This document shows positions 34,838 through 42,765 of a stretch of DNA of 64,000 bases, in pieces. Source of the DNA: Xanthobacter sp. YC-JY1 (GTDB lineage: Bacteria > Pseudomonadota > Alphaproteobacteria > Rhizobiales > Xanthobacteraceae). The stretch spans positions 4,139,001-4,203,000 of the forward strand of contig NZ_CP032674.1 of assembly GCF_021730305.1 (NCBI RefSeq), read 5' to 3'. The first letter of the stretch is position 1; each line of letters begins with the position of its first letter. The notes beneath the pieces were generated by a model that saw nothing but the letters and a program-made list of their open reading frames with translations, was not told the origin of the DNA and ran no database searches. Both the position numbers and the translations under genes were made by a program.

Positions 34838-35092
34838 TCAATGGATTAAGAGGGGCGTTTTTGGCGCCAACCGCGCAAGCAATGCCTCCAGGCCCCTGTC
34901 CTGCTCGGGTAAGCCGCCATCACGAACGATGGTCCCCCGGCCGGGGTAGAAATTCCACTGGTCAATCTTGAGCTGGTACAGGGTCTTGCGCTCGAACATG
35001 ATCCCGAGGCTGTTGAGGCGATCGATGGCCTGCACCATTTTGGGCGGGTCATCGGGGAGTGGGGCATCAGTTTGGATGGTGGTCTTAGGCAT
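34838..35092 (-). CDS. Small paralogous protein A
   Basis: An 84-residue protein starting MPKTTIQTDAPLPDDPPKM; this ATG has an AAAGGAG ribosome site 6 bases upstream, better than the longer frame start at 35125. Its C-terminal half (KIDQWNFYPGRGTIVRDGG, then GLEALLARL) is clearly similar to the gene at 35381-35695, so the two are paralogues. Unknown function; conserved Trp/Phe/Gly strands suggest a small beta-sheet domain with a helical end. Confidence 0.65.
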   Translation of the reverse strand: MPKTTIQTDAPLPDDPPKMVQAIDRLNSLGIMFERKTLYQLKIDQWNFYPGRGTIVRDGGLPEQDRGLEALLARLAPKTPLLIH

Positions 35093-35380
35093 GGTTTTCT
35101 CCTTTAGCCCGCTCCTGCTCAGCATTGGGCCTAGGGGGGCATTGGTGCTGGGGGCTAGAGGGAGTGCTGGTGGTCATGCAGATGTTGGTGGGTGGATGGT
35201 GGGTGGATCGATCGGTGATCGAAGGGGGGTATCGCGATATTGTGCGCGAGGTGCAGCCTGAACACCAATGACCTGCGTCGCGTTTGATTTTCCGGACCCA
35301 TTCGTCGAGCGCGAACGAAAAGAGCCGCTACCGAACGTAGTCGGCAGCGGCTCTATCAAGCGGACCCTCGCGTTTTCCGT
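35093..35380. other. Intergenic region with G-rich tandem repeats
   Basis: Contains strongly G-rich runs on the plus strand and a perfect tandem duplication of GGTGGGTGGAT (35187-35208). The end nearest 35381 holds a terminator-like hairpin. No gene is supported. Confidence 0.5.
35321..35354 (-). terminator. Terminator of the leftward small gene
   Basis: AGAGCCGCT-A-CCGA, a 6-base loop, then TCGG-C-AGCGGCTCT, a 13-pair stem with one mismatch. On the minus strand the stem is followed by TTTTC. It lies 27 bases past the stop of the gene at 35381-35695. Confidence 0.7.
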
Positions 35381-35695
35381 TCAGGGTTTGATAACGCCCG
35401 CGAGCGCCGGCGGTATATAAAGATTGAGTGGGAACTTGACCTCAGACCGACTGCGCCCCAGCAGCGCAAGCAAGGCGTCGAGTCCCCTCTCGGGTTCAGG
35501 CTCGCCATCACCGACCACAATCAATCCGGGGCGAAAATAATAGGTTATGTTACCGATCTTGGCCCATTCGAGATTGACGAAAGTGTATTCAATTTTTAAA
35601 CCCCTCATGTATTGATCAAATTCGTATCCGGGCTCTGTCAGATGGTCCGTTGGAGAGCAGACATACTCATAGTATTCTTTTGGTGGTTTGGTCAT
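35381..35695 (-). CDS. Small paralogous protein B
   Basis: A 104-residue acidic protein (MTKPPKEYYEYVCSPTDHL). Residues about 45 to 82 (AKIGNITYYFRPGLIVVGDG, then ERGLDALLALLG) align by eye with the neighbour at 34838, with the same Tyr/Phe-x-Pro-Gly and GLxALLAxL pattern. The C-terminus adds LNLYIPPALAG. Both lie downstream of the AlpA-like regulator on the same strand. Function unknown. Confidence 0.65.
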   Translation of the reverse strand: MTKPPKEYYEYVCSPTDHLTEPGYEFDQYMRGLKIEYTFVNLEWAKIGNITYYFRPGLIVVGDGEPEPERGLDALLALLGRSRSEVKFPLNLYIPPALAGVIKP

Positions 35696-35747
35696 TATTT
35701 ATCCATCTCCGCTCTTGAACTGCGTCCAATATTCGATCGCCGCTCCA

Positions 35748-35939
35748 TCAGCCCGCCCCATCCGACAGCCCACTAAGCCAGTCCCGAGCTGCATCCATGG
35801 TGACCAGAGTGCGGCGGCCGACCTTCTTGATCTTCAGCTGTCCGGATTCGATTTCCTTGTAGGCGAGTGACCGGCCGATCCCGGCCCACTTACAAAACTG
35901 CAGAATTGAGAAGGCACCATGCCCATTTTCTTCTGCCAT
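35748..35939 (-). CDS. AlpA/excisionase-like helix-turn-helix protein
   Basis: A 63-residue protein. The start at 35939 (MAEENGHGAFS) has a GGAGG site 8 bases upstream and is preferred over the longer frame to 35999. The core FSILQFCKWAGIGRSLAYKE is a winged helix of the MerR/excisionase (HTH_17) type, followed by IKKVGRRTLVTMDAARDWL. Such proteins act as excisionases or as AlpA-type activators of element genes. It could control island or satellite excision. Confidence 0.75.
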   Translation of the reverse strand: MAEENGHGAFSILQFCKWAGIGRSLAYKEIESGQLKIKKVGRRTLVTMDAARDWLSGLSDGAG

Positions 35940-36405
35940 ATTCAGCCTCCATTTGATGTTGGCTCCGACGATATAGAGGCGGCTTCGCGGATGACTCATC
36001 GCCGTCGCGATTTTTTTGCTGGGCTTCGAAGCAATTGGGAGGGACCTCTACGCGGAGGCTTCACCTTCGGGCTAAAGCAGGCCGTCGGGGGCGGGCTGGA
36101 GCTGCGGCAGCATTGGCCGTCACCCGATAACGGCATCCAGACAATCATCTCGTAGGGTCCTGGATAGGCGCTGCGAACACAGCGCGTCCGCCAAGGCTGA
36201 GTGCGGGTGCTCGCATTTGCCATCCCACGCCCGCTCGGCAAGGGCCGGACGAACATCGACAAGATCGCTGTCGACGGCTCCGTTTGGCGCCCGTCGCCTC
36301 CTGCATCCGGATTTGACGTAGCGGCGTGGTAGCGCTCGACCGCGATCTGCCTGGAGCGGACGGCGGCGATTTGCCGAGGTTCGTGTCCGGTGCATGGGGG
36401 GAAGC
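35940..36405. other. Intergenic region without a supported gene
   Basis: About 460 bases of divergent upstream sequence between the AlpA-like gene and the metallo-nuclease gene. Short frames on both strands look like shadows. The base composition returns from AT-rich to GC-rich across it, which may mark a junction inside the island. Confidence 0.5.
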
Positions 36406-37650
36406 ATGCGGGCGCGTATCCATCGCGGGACGAAGCAGATCGGCGGCTCCGTGATCGAGCTGGAAGCCCAGGGGCAACGCCTGCTGCTCGACTGCGGCCT
36501 GCCTCTGGATGGCGATGCCAACGATGACATCATGCTTCCGCTTGTACCCGGCTTCTCGGAGCCGGACCCGTCGCTGCTCGGCGTCGTGATCTCCCACGGC
36601 CATCGCGACCATTGGGGATTGCTCGGGCGGGCTCATGCAGGGTTGCCTATCTTCGTGGGCTCGGCCACCGAACGTATTCTGAACGCCTCCGCCTTCTTCA
36701 TTCGCGACCTGCCGGCCATCTCGGCGGCCGGACACCTCGCGGATGGCCAGCCGCGGCGCATCGGCCCATTCGAAGTCACGCCGCATCTGGTCGACCATTC
36801 GGCGTTCGACGCCTATGCGCTGACCGTGAAAGCTGGCGGGCGGCGCCTCTTCTATTCAGGCGACATCCGCAGCCACGGCCGCAAAGGCGCCCTGTTCGAG
36901 CGGCTGGTGAGCCGGCCGCCCCAGGGCATCGACGTGATGCTGATGGAGGGATCGAGCCTCGGACGGCTGGATGAAGATGCGCGCTTTCCCACCGAGACCG
37001 AGATCGAGGCCGCGCTGACGGACGTCATCCGTCGCACGCCCGGCATGGCGTTGGTGGCCGCATCGGCCCAGAACATCGACCGGGTGGTCTCCATCTTCCG
37101 CGCGGCGAAACGCTGCGGGCGCAAGCTGGTGGTCGATCTCTATGCCGCCGAGATGCTGCACGCGACGGGCAGGGACAGCATTCCCCAGACGTCCTGGCCG
37201 GAGGTGGCCTTGTTCACCCCGTGGCACCAGCGGGTCAAGGTGAAGAAGGCCGGGCGGTTCGACCTGATCGAACGGCACAAGAGCGGTCGCCTTTATCCTG
37301 AAGACCTCGCGGCGCATCCTGAGCGATACGTGCTGCTGTTCCGGGCAAGCCTGCTCGACGATCTGGTGAAAGCCGGATGCCTCTCGGGTGCCCATGCCAT
37401 CTGGTCGCAATGGGCCGGCTATCTGAAGGATGAGAAGACCGCCGCGCTTCTCGCGATGCTGAAGGCGCACGGCGTCGGCTTCGAGGTCGTCCATACGTCG
37501 GGCCATGCCTCCATCCCCGATCTGAAGCGGCTCGCCGCGGCCATCTCGCCGCGCGCCCTCGTGCCGATCCACACCTTCGAGGCGGACCGGTTTCCATCCT
37601 TGTTCGAGAACGTCGTCGTGCGACACGACGGTGAATGGTGGGAGGTCTGA
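36406..37650 (+). CDS. Beta-CASP metallo-beta-lactamase-fold nuclease
   Basis: A 414-residue protein. The start at 36406 (MRARIHRGTKQIGGSVIELE) follows a GGGGGAAG site; the in-frame ATG at 36394 is less likely. MBL motifs are clear: SHGHRDHWG (zinc ligands), VDHSAFDAY (His) and FYSGDIRSHG (Asp). Beta-CASP motifs follow: LVVDLYAAE (A), HTSGHAS (B) and VPIHTFEAD (C), as in RNase J-type nucleases. Such enzymes cut or degrade RNA or DNA. Its stop abuts the start of the next gene, so the two form a unit. Confidence 0.8.
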   Translation: MRARIHRGTKQIGGSVIELEAQGQRLLLDCGLPLDGDANDDIMLPLVPGFSEPDPSLLGVVISHGHRDHWGLLGRAHAGLPIFVGSATERILNASAFFIRDLPAISAAGHLADGQPRRIGPFEVTPHLVDHSAFDAYALTVKAGGRRLFYSGDIRSHGRKGALFERLVSRPPQGIDVMLMEGSSLGRLDEDARFPTETEIEAALTDVIRRTPGMALVAASAQNIDRVVSIFRAAKRCGRKLVVDLYAAEMLHATGRDSIPQTSWPEVALFTPWHQRVKVKKAGRFDLIERHKSGRLYPEDLAAHPERYVLLFRASLLDDLVKAGCLSGAHAIWSQWAGYLKDEKTAALLAMLKAHGVGFEVVHTSGHASIPDLKRLAAAISPRALVPIHTFEADRFPSLFENVVVRHDGEWWEV

Positions 37651-38553
37651 ATGGCTGGGTTCAAGCGTGGCATCCGCAAGCCGGGCATGATGGATGCCCT
37701 TGCGGAGTTGGCGGCACGGCCAAGCTGGTGGCGCGACGTGCTTCAGGACGAGAGACTCATCATCGGCGTGCGCGACAACTACCTTAATGTCTATTGGCAC
37801 GGCCAGTCCATCTTCAAGGTAGAGATGAAGAAAGAGAGGGGGATTGTCGCCACAACGCACCCCAAATATCTCCTAAATCCAGATCTCAAGCGTCAGATTG
37901 CTCTCGACCCGTCCACAAGCGAGTTCCGCTTCGATCCAACTCTCCTCCTCACGCACCGTTACGTCCCGGGTGAGACGCTGGAGAAGCTCAAGAAGGCGGC
38001 CCAGCGCTACGCGGGCAAAGAAAAGCGTGGTGTGCAGGAGATCGCCGAAGCCAACACGAACCTCGTCGATGTCGAGATCGCGTTTCGAGAAGATGCCGAG
38101 GGCCGCCGCGTCCCACGTATTGATTTTGCTACTTTCGAGGAGCGCGCATCCAGAATTGAGTTGGTTTTCTGGGAGGCAAAGCTATTCGGAAATGCGGAGT
38201 TGTCAGATAACGAAGACAAGGGGGTTATCGCACAAATCAAAGGTTACGACCGTTTTCTGATTCAAAATCGCGATGAAATTACAACAAATTATCAGATAAT
38301 CGCGAAAGATATTTCACGTATCGTAGAAATGAGCGACCGTGCACGTTCTTTGTCGCCTGCCATCCGTCGCATCGCGGATGGTGAAACGCTGCATCTCACA
38401 AAGCCTGATGATGTACGCCTCGTGGTATTTGGGTTCACAGAACAACAGCGCGACGGAATCCTAATGCCTCTGTTTACTCGGCTCGAGAAGCACCTTGGAT
38501 CAGGGCGCTTCTTGGCCCGGGGTAAGTCCTCGGGCATGCGCCTGAAACTGTGA
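37651..38553 (+). CDS. PD-(D/E)XK-like protein partnered with the beta-CASP nuclease
   Basis: A 300-residue protein starting directly at the base after the upstream stop. The N-terminal part reads LIIGVRDNYLNVYWHGQSIF. The central block has RIDFATFEERASRIELVFWE, continuing with AK (Asp, then Glu-x-Lys), compatible with a PD-(D/E)XK nuclease core, followed by AQIKGYDRFLIQ. I do not recognise a named family. Its base use is more AT-rich than the partner gene. The strict coupling with a nuclease inside a defence-rich island suggests a two-gene defence system, but this is inference. Confidence 0.6.
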   Translation: MAGFKRGIRKPGMMDALAELAARPSWWRDVLQDERLIIGVRDNYLNVYWHGQSIFKVEMKKERGIVATTHPKYLLNPDLKRQIALDPSTSEFRFDPTLLLTHRYVPGETLEKLKKAAQRYAGKEKRGVQEIAEANTNLVDVEIAFREDAEGRRVPRIDFATFEERASRIELVFWEAKLFGNAELSDNEDKGVIAQIKGYDRFLIQNRDEITTNYQIIAKDISRIVEMSDRARSLSPAIRRIADGETLHLTKPDDVRLVVFGFTEQQRDGILMPLFTRLEKHLGSGRFLARGKSSGMRLKL

Positions 38554-38815
38554 GCCGGCGACCTCAGTCCCCGTTCCGTGTCCCCGCCGCCAGCGTCTGC
38601 AAGAGTTGTTCCGCATCCGCTCCGGCCCGGTGCCGGGACGGAAGCTTCCTCGATGGCCGCCAGAACAAGTTCGCGGCACTCGTCCGGCAGGGTGCGCAGC
38701 AAGCCAGCCCAATTGCCGAGGCTGAAACTGTGCCTGGTGCCTGCGGCATCGAACAAGCTCTCGGCGCCCCGAGCTATACCCCATTGTACTCACGCGAGGC
38801 CGTCTATTGACAGAA

Positions 38816-38870
38816 CCGGCCGGTGAAAGCGCTCTCTTTCCAAAGTGATGGAGAGCGCTCAACCGGCCGG
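38816..38870. repeat. Interrupted inverted repeat between convergent genes
   Basis: Outer arms CCGGCCGG (38816-38823 and 38863-38870) and inner arms AGCGCTCTC / GAGAGCGCT (38828-38836 and 38851-38859) can form a two-part hairpin. It lies between the rightward nuclease pair and a leftward gene, where a bidirectional terminator is expected, but there is no T run. Confidence 0.5.
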
Positions 38871-38900
38871 AACTGTGAGATGTGCCGGTGCGGGCGGGCT

Positions 38901-39338
38901 TCAGGGTTGCCCCTTCACCTTGAACTTTGCTCCGCTGTAATGGGCGTCGAAGGCGAACGTGGTCTTGTCCGCCGGCAGGGCGAAGTGGGCCAGCAGATAG
39001 GTCTTGAAGGGGGCGCCGGCAAGCTGCCGGTCGATATAGACCGTGAAGCGGCCGTCCCGCACGTTGTAGACCACGCGACCACGCGGCCAATCCTCGTATT
39101 CTCCGATAACCTTGAGTCGGCGTTGCAGGGTCGGCCAGAACTCATAGTGGGCCGTGGGCTCGGTCTTGAAGTCTCCGTAGTCTTCCGCCTCCTGCCACGG
39201 CGTCTTGCAGGAGGCGAGCTCAGGCCGGCCGCCACGCATGACGAACCAGAAGATGCCCACGCACGCCGCTGAAGGCTCAGCCCCGTTCTCCCGCACCTCC
39301 TCCGGGGCTTGGGCGGGCTCGGTCACATGTGCCGTCAT
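38901..39338 (-). CDS. Hypothetical soluble protein
   Basis: A 145-residue protein. The ATG at 39338 (MTAHVTEPAQAPEEVRENGA) has an AAGGAGG site 7 bases upstream; the longer frame to 39530 overlaps the next gene and is not used. The body contains WPTLQRRLKVIGEYEDWPRG and RFTVYIDRQLAGAPFKTYLL, a clear beta-alpha pattern without known motifs. It follows an exported-protein gene by 17 bases, in a leftward group after the WYL regulator. Confidence 0.6.
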   Translation of the reverse strand: MTAHVTEPAQAPEEVRENGAEPSAACVGIFWFVMRGGRPELASCKTPWQEAEDYGDFKTEPTAHYEFWPTLQRRLKVIGEYEDWPRGRVVYNVRDGRFTVYIDRQLAGAPFKTYLLAHFALPADKTTFAFDAHYSGAKFKVKGQP

Positions 39339-39355
39339 GGTCTGGCCTCCTTGCT

Positions 39356-39802
39356 TCAGCGGTAGTTGTCGGCCTTCGGGCTGTGCTGCGGCACGGCGCA
39401 CAGGCGGTAGAGGATGGGGTCGCCGGTCCCCGACAGCAGGCCGCCCTTTCTCAGCTGGACAGCGAGGGTGCCGAGATAAAGCGGGGCAATCTCGAACTTG
39501 ATGCTTCCCCGCTCTCCCTCGGCTTCGCAATCGGTGTCGATCTCGTAGAAATAGCCCTGCGCGGAGATGCGGCGGATGCGGCAGTGGGTCTCGTAGAGAT
39601 GAATCTCGGACTTGGAGATGAGCATACGGTCCTTGCTGTCCGGGTCATCGCAGCCACCGTCCTGCCCCGATGAATAGAGCCCCGGCTGGATCGGCTCCAG
39701 CTGTCGGTTCAGGGCGTAGCCCGGGCTCGGCCACAAAAAGAAGGCCGCGTTCGTGAGCAATATCGAGGCCAGAAGCCCCATCAGAAAGACCATACGGCGC
39801 AT
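39356..39802 (-). CDS. Exported hypothetical protein
   Basis: A 148-residue protein with an N-terminal signal peptide or anchor (MVFLMGLLASILLTNAAFFL) and a Cys-containing mature domain (GGCDDPDSKDRM, THCRIRRIS, DTDCEAEGE, YRLCAVPQ: four Cys, probably disulphide bonded). It should act in the periplasm. It is co-directional with the downstream soluble protein and the WYL regulator upstream. No family recognised. Confidence 0.6.
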   Translation of the reverse strand: MRRMVFLMGLLASILLTNAAFFLWPSPGYALNRQLEPIQPGLYSSGQDGGCDDPDSKDRMLISKSEIHLYETHCRIRRISAQGYFYEIDTDCEAEGERGSIKFEIAPLYLGTLAVQLRKGGLLSGTGDPILYRLCAVPQHSPKADNYR

Positions 39803-39857
39803 GACGCGCTCCCTTTGATCGTGAACTCAGCTGGATCGGAGACCGGACCAGAGCCGA

Positions 39858-40835
39858 TCAGGGTTGGCCCGGCTCCATTGGCGCCGCGCCCATCAGCCCC
39901 CTCAGCCGCTCCGGCTTCATCACCTTCACCATATTCACGTAAGGGGTCAGGAATTGTGCGAGCTCGGAGAAACCTCCCGCCTCGAAGGTGACGCGCAGGC
40001 TGCCATCCGCCAGCGTTTCCATCTGCTGATCGGGATGCAGGGACTGGTCCCTGAACTCCGGTGCAATCGACGGGTCAAACACCAGTTCGATGGGCTCCGG
40101 CTCTTCCTGAAAGAACCCGAATGAGCGTTCCGCATAGGCGCGCAGGCTGAAGCCCTCGGGGCGGCTCGCCCGCTCCTCCAGTTCAGCAACGGCGTCGATG
40201 CGGTCCAGCCGGAGCTGGTGGGGCTGGTCGTTATCGGGAAAGCCCACCACCAGATAGTGGGACCGCCCGAAGATCAGCCCATAGGGGACAGCCCGATAGC
40301 TCCGCGATGTTTCGTCCCCGACCCTCCGATACCGGATTTCGAGCAACCCGGCGGCCAGGATGGCATGCCGGATGGCCTTCAGGACCTCGGGCTTGCAGAG
40401 CTGTGCCGGCCCCGGTGTATGAGCCCAGACCTCGGTTTCCAGATGCAGTTCGACGTCCGGCTCAAGGCGACGGCGGTCCGCCGCGCGCAGGCCGGCGCTG
40501 ATCTTCCTGGACAGGCTGTCCAGGAGGCTCGCCCGCGCCGGATCCCGCGCCTGCATGGCCTGTGCGAGGTTCCTCAACTCCGCCAGTTCCTCGGCCGTGG
40601 GCGTGGCGATGAACCGAACCCCCTTGGGCAGATTTGGAAGCCGGAAGCGGACGATCTTGCCGTCGTGGACGCGCTCCAGCGGCCCGAACATGTCGGCGAC
40701 GAGGTTGCGCATGCGCTCCGCCGTGCTTCGGGATACGCCGTGCCGAGCGCTGATCTCTTCCAGACTGAGGCCGGTGGATGAAGCGGCCAGATCCAATGCG
40801 AGTTCAAGCGACGCCCGCACCTTGTCGAAACGCAT
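39858..40835 (-). CDS. WYL-domain transcriptional regulator
   Basis: A 325-residue protein: N-terminal winged helix (LSLEEISARHGVSRSTAERM) and a WYL domain (about residues 155 to 230) with LEIRYRRVGDETSRSYRAVP, PYGLIFGRSHYLVVGF and LRLDRIDAVAEL, then a WCX-type C-terminus. The start at 40835 (MRFDKVRAS) seems better than 40850. WYL regulators commonly control defence genes in response to nucleotides or nucleic acids, which fits this island. Divergent from the XRE gene at 40987. Confidence 0.85.
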   Translation of the reverse strand: MRFDKVRASLELALDLAASSTGLSLEEISARHGVSRSTAERMRNLVADMFGPLERVHDGKIVRFRLPNLPKGVRFIATPTAEELAELRNLAQAMQARDPARASLLDSLSRKISAGLRAADRRRLEPDVELHLETEVWAHTPGPAQLCKPEVLKAIRHAILAAGLLEIRYRRVGDETSRSYRAVPYGLIFGRSHYLVVGFPDNDQPHQLRLDRIDAVAELEERASRPEGFSLRAYAERSFGFFQEEPEPIELVFDPSIAPEFRDQSLHPDQQMETLADGSLRVTFEAGGFSELAQFLTPYVNMVKVMKPERLRGLMGAAPMEPGQP

Positions 40836-40986
40836 GACGTAAGCCCGCAATTATCCGGTGACCGCCACAGGAGCAGGGCACCACCCAATGATGCAACCTA
40901 TTGGCGAAGCATGAGCCCGGCAATGCGAGATTCTATCTGAAATCTCGATTATCTGAAAAGCCGATTATTCCGGCGTCCGCTCCCCC

Positions 40987-41247
40987 ATGCGGATGCCGGA
41001 ATTGCCGCGCGACCTTCGTCAGCCCCGTTACGCCAGACTGCGCGAACTCATGATCGAGGCGCGCAAGGCGGCTGGGCTGTCACAGGCGGCGGTCGCGGCA
41101 AAGCTCGGGCGGCCGCAGTCGTACATCGCAGACATCGAACGCAACGAACGGCGCATCGACGTCATCGAGTATCTGGCGCTCTCCGAGGCCATTGGGTTCG
41201 ACGCAATCGGCATTCTGGAGCAAGTTCGCGCAGCACCGGGAGAGTGA
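40987..41247 (+). CDS. XRE-family helix-turn-helix regulator
   Basis: An 86-residue protein made mostly of one HTH_3 domain: LRELMIEARKAAGLSQAAVA, KLGRPQSYIADIERNERRID, then VIEYLALSEAIGFD. It lies between the WYL regulator and the integrase and converges on the integrase gene. A likely local repressor of island functions. The start could also be the ATG 6 bases downstream. Confidence 0.85.
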   Translation: MRMPELPRDLRQPRYARLRELMIEARKAAGLSQAAVAAKLGRPQSYIADIERNERRIDVIEYLALSEAIGFDAIGILEQVRAAPGE

Positions 41248-41283
41248 CCAAGAGCGGCAGTCGCTGGTTCTGCCCCCCAAGCG

Positions 41284-42585
41284 TCACCCCTTCTTAGGTG
41301 CCAACTCCTTCACATTACTCTCCGGCACAATGCCCAGCTTCGGGAAGGCCGCGCGGATAGTGTCGGCCACGTAGGACGGAGCGAGGTGGGCGTAGTGCTT
41401 CTCAGTGATGCGCGTGTCCGCATGCCCGAGTTGTGCCGCGATCACGCCCATGGGCACCCCGGCCATGGCCAAAGTGCTGGCATGGGTGTGGCGGAGCACA
41501 TGAAAGCCGATGGCCGGCACGATCGTCGCCACAGCGCAGGCCTCGGCCAGCGGCCGTGTCTGCTGCGCCGGCTTCCAAGGCCCACCGTCGTCGCGCGCGA
41601 AAACCAGCGCACTCCCGTCCTTGCCATGGATCAGGCTGCGGAACAGCGCCGTGGCTTCGTCGGTCAGGACGATGTGACGGGGCTTGCCCCCTTTCGCCTC
41701 CCGCACTGCGACCGTGCGAGCATCGAGATCGATGTCCACCACCTTCAGGCGGGCCAGTTCGCTGTACCGCGCACCGGTCAGCAGTGCGCCGCGCACCAGC
41801 GCACGAAGTGGCTCCGCGCAAGCGTTCACCAGCCGCGTGCATTCGGCGGGCTTCAGATAGCGGATCACCGGCGCATCCACCGCAGCGAAGGGCTTCACTG
41901 CGCGCCACGCTTCGTCACTGCTGATGTGCCGTTCGTGCCAGGCGTGGTTCAGGGCCGCCTTCAACACCGTGAGGATGCGATTGGCGGTGGCGCGTCGCGA
42001 ACGCACCGCATCCGTGTCGTCATGATCCACCGCTCGTGTGGCTCGTTCCTTGGCGGTGCTCTTGGTGCGGACCATCCTGGGGGCGGTGGCGATGCCCCGA
42101 TGCCAATCTCGGATGCGGCGCGTGGTCAGCTTCGCCAGTTCCACACCGCCGAGCGATGGACGGATGTGGATCTCGATGACCCGGCGGGTGGCATATTCCG
42201 AGCGGCCGCCTTTCCCCACATAATGTGCCATGTAGTCATCGCAGGCATCCGCCACCGTATAGGGGCCGGTGCTGGCAGAGAGCCCCAGCGCACGGCGCTC
42301 CTCTTCCTGGTACCAATTACGGGCCACTGCCTGGGCCTGGCTGAAGGACAGGTGCGCCGCGCCATCCGCATCCTGCACGTCGTCCGTCGAGCCGAGCGCA
42401 TGTTCGGTGTAGCGCTTGCGCTCGCCATCCCATCGCCGGGCAAGCCAGCTGCCGCCGCTTTTCTTTCGCCGGTAGCCGAGAGCGAGCCCGCCATCAAGCT
42501 GCTTCCAATAGGGCTCGCCCCGCACGGCAAGTCGTGCTCGGGCGGTGCGAGTTTCGAGGGCTGTATCTCGGACGGTGCGGGCCAT
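41284..42585 (-). CDS. int: Tyrosine site-specific integrase
   Basis: A 433-residue integrase. Catalytic residues are visible: Arg in LLTGARYSELARLK, His/Arg in HVLRHTHAS, His in LGHADTRI and Tyr in TEKHYAHL. The N-terminal arm-binding and core-binding (SAM-like) regions precede it (YTVADACDDYMAHYVGKGG). It lies 160 bases from the right att repeat, transcribed away from it, as usual for island integrases. It should recombine the 21-bp tRNA-like site. Intact. Confidence 0.92.
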   Translation of the reverse strand: MARTVRDTALETRTARARLAVRGEPYWKQLDGGLALGYRRKKSGGSWLARRWDGERKRYTEHALGSTDDVQDADGAAHLSFSQAQAVARNWYQEEERRALGLSASTGPYTVADACDDYMAHYVGKGGRSEYATRRVIEIHIRPSLGGVELAKLTTRRIRDWHRGIATAPRMVRTKSTAKERATRAVDHDDTDAVRSRRATANRILTVLKAALNHAWHERHISSDEAWRAVKPFAAVDAPVIRYLKPAECTRLVNACAEPLRALVRGALLTGARYSELARLKVVDIDLDARTVAVREAKGGKPRHIVLTDEATALFRSLIHGKDGSALVFARDDGGPWKPAQQTRPLAEACAVATIVPAIGFHVLRHTHASTLAMAGVPMGVIAAQLGHADTRITEKHYAHLAPSYVADTIRAAFPKLGIVPESNVKELAPKKG

Positions 42586-42744
42586 GGGAAGAATGGGAAG
42601 ATTCTGGGGAGTAAGTGGAGACGAACGCCAGCAGATCCCCGCGAACGGGCACGGCTTAACATATTGTGATTCAACGATCTAGCGTGATCCACTTTAGTCC
42701 GCTAATGCTCATGCATTCTCCCTCTCACGGCGAAAACAGGGGGT

Positions 42745-42765
42745 CGAGTCCCCTTGGGAGCGCCA
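42745..42765 (+). repeat. attachment-site repeat (right copy), tRNA 3'-end-like
   Basis: Identical over 21 bp to 21960-21980. Here the sequence upstream (AGGGGGTCGAGTCCCCT) can fold into a T-arm-like stem-loop with a 7-base loop, but no anticodon arm or 5' acceptor strand is found upstream, so it is not a whole tRNA. Marks the island end beside the integrase. Confidence 0.75.

Larger units (their letters stand above)
21960..42765. mobile_element. Integrative genomic island with defence cargo
   Basis: About 20.8 kb bounded by identical 21-bp tRNA-like direct repeats, with a tyrosine integrase 160 bp inside the right repeat. The content is accessory: hsdM/hsdS-ATPase-HNH, IS66, toxin-antitoxin, nucleases, a replicon-like AT-richer segment, and regulators (AlpA-like, WYL, XRE). 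Codon and base use differ visibly from the flanking catabolic genes in 22.5-28.4 and 33.7-35.8 kb. It abuts the prophage, suggesting tandem integration at one tRNA. Confidence 0.8.

Noticed and set aside
42660-42765. Possible complete tRNA ending at the right repeat
   Set aside because: Only a T-arm-like hairpin can be formed; no D arm, anticodon arm or 5' acceptor strand is visible upstream.
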